9,112 nt of DNA from Bordetella parapertussis (GTDB lineage Bacteria; Pseudomonadota; Gammaproteobacteria; Burkholderiales; Burkholderiaceae_B). Each line of letters begins with the position of its first letter. Positions within the stretch are counted from its first letter, which is position 1. A program made the translations under genes and the position numbers. Below, piece by piece: positions 6,619-9,112 of this stretch. Location: NCBI GenBank assembly GCA_945911685.1, contig CAMEAW010000113.1, positions 1 through 9,112 of the forward strand, in the 5' to 3' direction. The notes under the pieces were generated by a model, which had not been told where the DNA came from, searched no databases, and was given only the letters and a program-made list of their open reading frames with translations.

Positions 6619-6632
6619 TTGATCTAGATCAA
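6619..6632 (-). promoter_or_regulatory. FNR/ANR-type binding site upstream of usp
   Basis: TTGATCTAGATCAA is a perfect 14-bp palindrome matching the FNR/ANR consensus TTGAT-N4-ATCAA at all ten defined positions. Its centre is about 84 bp before the usp ATG. If it acts as a class II activator at -41.5, transcription would start near 6584. At the expected -10 place the minus strand reads TGTTGT, a poor match, which is common for activator-dependent promoters. The only minus-strand gene it can serve directly is usp, plus the aminotransferase if cotranscribed. Control by oxygen is inference from the motif. Confidence 0.75.
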
Positions 6633-6703
6633 TAAAGGGAAATTTTTTAAAGGCCGGCTGAGCGCTAGGCCCACTGCGACTGAAGCTATTCAAAGCTTTA
6701 TGA

Positions 6704-6788
6704 TGGTGCCGACGGCGAGACTCGAACTCGCACAGCTTTCGCCACTACCCCCTCAAGATAGCGTGTCTACCAATTCCACCACGTCGGC
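6704..6788 (-). tRNA. tRNA-Leu (anticodon GAG, reads CUC/CUU)
   Basis: Read on the minus strand, the acceptor arms GCCGACG and CGTCGGC pair fully, followed by discriminator A and an encoded CCA. The D-arm region TGGTGGAATTGGTAGACACGC is typical of leucine tRNA. The anticodon stem CTATC/GGTAG (one T-G pair) closes the 7-nt loop TTGAGGG, placing GAG at positions 34-36. A class II variable arm (about TGGCGAAAGCTGT) and a T arm GCGAG-TTCGAGT-CTCGC complete the cloverleaf. The total is 85 nt with CCA. It lies 189 bp after secG on the same strand and may be processed from a tpiA-secG-tRNA transcript; no clear tRNA promoter was found. Confidence 0.97.
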
Positions 6789-6833
6789 ACGTGTACTGCG
6801 GATACTTTGAACCACTGACAAGGTATTTTTAAT

Positions 6834-6854
6834 AGCTCTTGCAAGGGCTTTTTT
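6834..6854 (+). terminator. Terminator-like hairpin with T tract, plus-strand orientation
   Basis: On the plus strand AGCTCT-TGCA-AGGGCT (6834-6849) forms a 6-bp stem including one U-G pair, followed by a run of T to 6854. The opposite strand, on which secG and the tRNA are transcribed, has a C-A mismatch in the stem and no immediate T tract. The orientation therefore does not fit the annotated genes. It could stop an antisense transcript or be fortuitous. Confidence 0.3.
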
Positions 6855-6872
6855 ACTCACTGCGTTGAGGTC

Positions 6873-6918
6873 AAACCGCAGTTTTTGCACTGGCTGCCTG
6901 AAGACTAAACCGCAGTTT
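6873..6918. repeat. Two copies of AAACCGCAGTTT, 34 bp apart, between secG and tRNA-Leu
   Basis: The 12-mer AAACCGCAGTTT occurs at 6873-6884 and 6907-6918. Each copy is itself a dyad (AAAC-CGCA-GTTT). They lie 60-105 bp downstream of the secG stop on the secG strand. An exact 12-base repeat in a 189-bp gap is more than expected by chance. The role is unknown: possible protein site, RNA structure, or remnant of a short duplication. Confidence 0.45.
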
Positions 6919-6977
6919 CAGTCAGCGCGAGAGTGTAGCACGCAGAGGCAAACTTGCGCCCCAGCCTGCAGACACAA

Positions 6978-7448
6978 TTACTTTGTTGCAGGCGCAGCGG
7001 GCACTGCGGGTGCTGAGGGACTTGGCACCACACCGGGGATCGCTGTAGCAGGTGCACCAGGAACGCTTGGCACTGAGTTAACAGGCACTGACGAGCCTGG
7101 CGTTGGTGCAACAGTGCTTGGCAAACCTGGCACGGCTGAACCTGCAGGCGGCGCCACCGGAGCTGTCTGCGAAAAGTTTTGCATAATCCCGGTATCTTGC
7201 CCTTTGGTGCCACGATTTGTGACGTAGGCCAAACCAATGGTCGTGATAAAAAACACCACCGCCGCCCATTTAGTAGCACGCGACATAAAGTTTGCAGCGC
7301 CCGTGGCGCCAAACAGGCTACCAGCCGAACCGCTGCCAAACGCTGAGCCCATATCGGCGCCCTTGCCTTGTTGCAGCAACACCAACGAAATAATGGTTAG
7401 CGAAGACAGAATCTGCACAACCAACAAAAGAGTAAACATCCAAGACAT
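6978..7448 (-). CDS. secG: Preprotein translocase subunit SecG with extended Pro-rich tail
   Basis: This 156-residue inner-membrane subunit of the SecYEG channel stimulates SecA-driven export. Transmembrane helix 1 spans about residues 4-25 (TLLLVVQILSSLTIISLVLLQ). It is followed by the signature GKGADMGSAFGSGSAGSLFGATGAANFMSRATKW (28-61) and helix 2 at about 59-77 (WAAVVFFITTIGLAYV). Residues 96-156 form a low-complexity tail with 17 prolines, many Ala, Ser and Val, and no charged residue until the final Lys. E. coli SecG is only about 110 residues, so the tail is the unusual part. GGAG (7456-7459) 7 nt upstream supports the start. It lies 50 nt after tpiA and 189 bp before tRNA-Leu, so cotranscription with tpiA is likely. 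Confidence 0.96.
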   Translation of the reverse strand: MSWMFTLLLVVQILSSLTIISLVLLQQGKGADMGSAFGSGSAGSLFGATGAANFMSRATKWAAVVFFITTIGLAYVTNRGTKGQDTGIMQNFSQTAPVAPPAGSAVPGLPSTVAPTPGSSVPVNSVPSVPGAPATAIPGVVPSPSAPAVPAAPATK

Positions 7449-7498
7449 TGAGAGACTCCGAAAACTAAACGACCAAATTCATCACTGCAACTGCTGCG

Positions 7499-8242
7499 TT
7501 ATGCCGCAATCGCCAGAAAATCTTCAGCCACTAAAGACGCCCCACCGACTAACGCACCGTCGATATCAGACATCGCAAACAAACTGGCGGCATTCGCAGC
7601 TTTCACGCTGCCACCATACAAAACTTGAACTTGACCTGCGCCAATCGCCTGCAAAGCAGCCCGGATCGCGGCATGTACCTCTTGTGCCTGCTCGGGTGTC
7701 GCCGTGCGGCCCGTACCAATCGCCCAAACGGGCTCGTAGGCAACCACCATTTTATTGACAGCATCTGCGCCTAGCGCCAGCACTGGGGCCAATTGCCGCT
7801 GAATCACGACCATGACTTGGTTGGCATCACGCTCGGCCAACGACTCACCCACACACACCACAGGCGTTAGATCAGACGTTAAGGCTGCCTTGGCTTTATC
7901 TGCCACCAACTGATCAGACTCACCATGCAAAGAACGCCTTTCTGAATGGCCAACCAAAGCATAGCGGCATGCAAAATCTTTGAGCATTGCACCAGACACT
8001 TCGCCGGTGAAAGCACCTTGTGCCTGCGCACTGATATCTTGCGCACCCCATGCGACGACCGAACCCTTTAAGGCTTCAGCCGCTTGCGCAAGGTAGGGAA
8101 ACGGCACACAGACTGCCAATTGCGTACCCACAGCAGCCGAGGCGGCACCCGCACGCAAGCCTGCCAGCAGTTTGGCGTTGTCAGCCAAGTTGCCGTGCAT
8201 TTTCCAGTTACCCATTACCAAGCGCGTGCGAGACATCGTCAT
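7499..8242 (-). CDS. tpiA: Triosephosphate isomerase
   Basis: This 247-residue cytoplasmic glycolytic and gluconeogenic enzyme interconverts dihydroxyacetone phosphate and glyceraldehyde 3-phosphate as a TIM-barrel dimer. The catalytic set is complete: N12 and K14 in MGNWKMHG, H99 in LVGHSERRSLHGES, and E170 in AYEPVWAIGTGRTATPEQ, which also contains the phosphate-gripping loop 6. The phosphate-binding ends LYGGSVKAANA and DIDGALVGGASL are present. The start is taken as the ATG at 8240-8242 because AGGG (8252-8255) lies 9 nt upstream. A TTG at 8251 is too close to that site, and an ATG at 8236 is also possible (two residues shorter). secG follows 50 nt after the stop. A -10 element lies at 8300-8305. 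Confidence 0.97.
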   Translation of the reverse strand: MTMSRTRLVMGNWKMHGNLADNAKLLAGLRAGAASAAVGTQLAVCVPFPYLAQAAEALKGSVVAWGAQDISAQAQGAFTGEVSGAMLKDFACRYALVGHSERRSLHGESDQLVADKAKAALTSDLTPVVCVGESLAERDANQVMVVIQRQLAPVLALGADAVNKMVVAYEPVWAIGTGRTATPEQAQEVHAAIRAALQAIGAGQVQVLYGGSVKAANAASLFAMSDIDGALVGGASLVAEDFLAIAA

Positions 8243-8285
8243 AGGATACAACCCTGCTGTTTAAACAAAACCAGCGACATAAAGT

Positions 8286-8340
8286 CGGGATAACCCAAGA
8301 TTGTATCCTGTCACACCGTATTGCGGGAAGTCTTATCCCG
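8286..8340. repeat. Inverted repeat CGGGATAA ... TTATCCCG around the tpiA promoter
   Basis: CGGGATAA (8286-8293) and its exact complement TTATCCCG (8333-8340) flank a 39-bp spacer. The right arm overlaps the stop codon of the quinone oxidoreductase gene (8333-8335), and the spacer holds the candidate tpiA -10. It could be a long-armed hairpin at the end of the upstream transcript or a looped operator. An 8-bp match may also be chance. Confidence 0.3.
8300..8329 (-). promoter_or_regulatory. Candidate tpiA(-secG) promoter
   Basis: The minus strand carries TACAAT (8300-8305), five of six matches to the -10 consensus, giving a 5' leader of about 50 nt before the tpiA ATG. The best upstream hexamer with 18-bp spacing, TTCCCG, is only half a -35 match. 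It lies in the 90-bp gap between the quinone oxidoreductase stop and the tpiA start. Confidence 0.45.
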
Positions 8341-9112
8341 TTGTCAGGATGATTTTGCCGATTTGTTCGCCGGCTTCCATCATGGCGTGACCTTGGGCGG
8401 CTTGCTCAAGGGGCAAGGTCTTAAAAATCACGGGCTTAATCTTGCCAGCGCTGAGCAGCGGCCAGACATGTTGCTGTAACGCGCGGGCAATCGCGGCCTT
8501 GAACGCCACGGGCCGCGGACGCAGCGTCGAACCAGTAATCGTTAAGCGCCGGCGCATCAATTCGGCCGAATTGATGGTAGATTTACCGCCCCCCAGCGTC
8601 GCGATCAGGACGATTCGCCCATCATCCGCCAAACATTTCAGCTCGCGGCCGATATAGTCGCCAGCGACCATATCCAAAATGACATTGACGCCCTTGTTTT
8701 GAGTCAAGGCGTTGACTTCTTCAACAAAATCCTGTGTCTTGTAGTTGATGCCCTTGACTGCACCTAACGCTTCAACGGCGCGGGCACGCTCGTCGCTACC
8801 GACGGTGGCGTAGACAGCATGGCCTAAGGCGCTAGCCAATTGCACTGCGGTGGTACCAATGCCGCTTGCGCCGCCGTGCACCAGCAAACTTTCACCGGTC
8901 GCGAGCTGCCCGCGATCAAACACGTTGCTCCAGACCGTGAAATACGTCTCAGGCAAACCTGCCGCCTCAATCATCGACAAACCCTTAGGGACTGGCAAGC
9001 ACTGCTCGATGGGCGCGGCACAGTACTCGGCGTAACCGCCACCCGCCACCAAGGCGCAGACTTTGTCACCGATTTTGAAACCGCTATTACCCACATCACC
9101 ACCCACAATTTC
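8333..9112 (-). CDS. NAD(P)H:quinone oxidoreductase, PIG3-like zinc-independent MDR family, N-terminus missing
   Basis: The last 259 residues of a medium-chain dehydrogenase/reductase are visible. The frame is open through the right edge, so the GTG at 9106 is an internal Val, not a start. The remaining GroES-like domain shows FKIGDKVCALVAGGGYAEYCAAP (visible residues 12-34) and no zinc-ligand cluster. The helix AAGLPETYFTVWSNVF (50-65) and the Rossmann segment LLVHGGASGIGTTAVQLASALG (77-98) mark the dinucleotide-binding domain; HGGASGIG is typical of quinone oxidoreductases using NADPH. ITGSTLRPRPVAFK and the C-terminal GHAMMEAGEQIGKIIL are characteristic of the PIG3/TP53I3-like branch. The family reduces quinones by one electron; the substrate here is unknown. 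About 60-70 N-terminal residues lie beyond the window. tpiA follows on the same strand after 90 bp. Confidence 0.92.
   Translation of the reverse strand, partial: EIVGGDVGNSGFKIGDKVCALVAGGGYAEYCAAPIEQCLPVPKGLSMIEAAGLPETYFTVWSNVFDRGQLATGESLLVHGGASGIGTTAVQLASALGHAVYATVGSDERARAVEALGAVKGINYKTQDFVEEVNALTQNKGVNVILDMVAGDYIGRELKCLADDGRIVLIATLGGGKSTINSAELMRRRLTITGSTLRPRPVAFKAAIARALQQHVWPLLSAGKIKPVIFKTLPLEQAAQGHAMMEAGEQIGKIILTTG

Noticed and set aside
1317..6788. Genomic island integrated at the tRNA-Leu 3' end
   Set aside because: No integrase or transposase gene is present, and I found no second copy of the tRNA 3' segment near nuoA or elsewhere in the block. Only the unusual gene order remains as evidence.
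6865..7227. Plus-strand open frame of 120 codons rich in Gly/Ala/Thr/Pro
   Set aside because: It is the antisense of the low-complexity SecG tail. The repeated composition is a mirror of the real gene, and no ribosome-binding site or family was recognised.
8243..8251. TTG start for tpiA at 8251
   Set aside because: It touches the AGGG ribosome-binding site at 8252-8255, leaving no spacer. The ATG at 8242 has 9-nt spacing.
1..9112. CRISPR arrays, insertion sequences, toxin-antitoxin pairs or phage genes
   Set aside because: No regularly spaced repeats, terminal inverted repeats with a transposase, or small paired genes of such families were seen on either strand.

Overview
The window looks like a chromosomal stretch of a betaproteobacterium of the order Burkholderiales, possibly Alcaligenaceae-like. 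Three things point that way: the order quinone oxidoreductase - tpiA - secG - tRNA-Leu(GAG) - nuoABC, as I recall it for this order; a type-4 trimeric porin with a C-terminal Phe; and an orphan Bug (TctC-type) solute receptor, a family greatly expanded in these bacteria. This assignment rests on recall of family patterns, not on a database search.

Layout, left to right. At 1-1316, on the minus strand, lie the first genes of the complex I operon: nuoA, nuoB and the start of nuoC, which runs off the left edge. nuoA has its own candidate promoter. At 1396-2659, also minus, is an outer-membrane porin with a clear intrinsic terminator that isolates it from nuo. A 378-bp divergent intergenic region with small repeats and dyads (2660-3037) separates the porin from two plus-strand genes: a PaaI-like hotdog thioesterase (3038-3469) and a periplasmic Bug receptor (3678-4691). 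These converge on a minus-strand class I aminotransferase (4797-5999), which lies downstream of a single-domain universal stress protein (6113-6541). A perfect FNR/ANR-type palindrome, TTGATCTAGATCAA, sits 77 bp upstream of the stress-protein start. At 6704-6788, minus, is tRNA-Leu(GAG) with an encoded CCA. At 6978-9112, minus, are secG with a long Pro/Ala/Ser/Val tail, tpiA, and a PIG3-like NAD(P)H:quinone oxidoreductase cut by the right edge.

How it fits together. The outer parts are housekeeping: glycolysis (tpiA), protein export (secG), translation (tRNA-Leu) and respiration (nuo). Between the tRNA gene and nuoA sits a block of five accessory-type genes. They include envelope and periplasmic uptake functions (porin, Bug receptor), acyl-CoA hydrolysis (thioesterase), amino-acid metabolism (aminotransferase), and a stress protein that may respond to oxygen limitation. 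No integrase, transposase, IS end or duplicated tRNA end was found, so this block shows no direct sign of recent mobile insertion.

I found no new defence, mobile or biosynthetic system. The points most worth a second look are the FNR-type site, the gene block between tRNA-Leu and nuoA, the paired cysteines in the Bug receptor, several short repeats and dyads in intergenic regions, and an unassigned coding-like segment between the thioesterase and the Bug gene.
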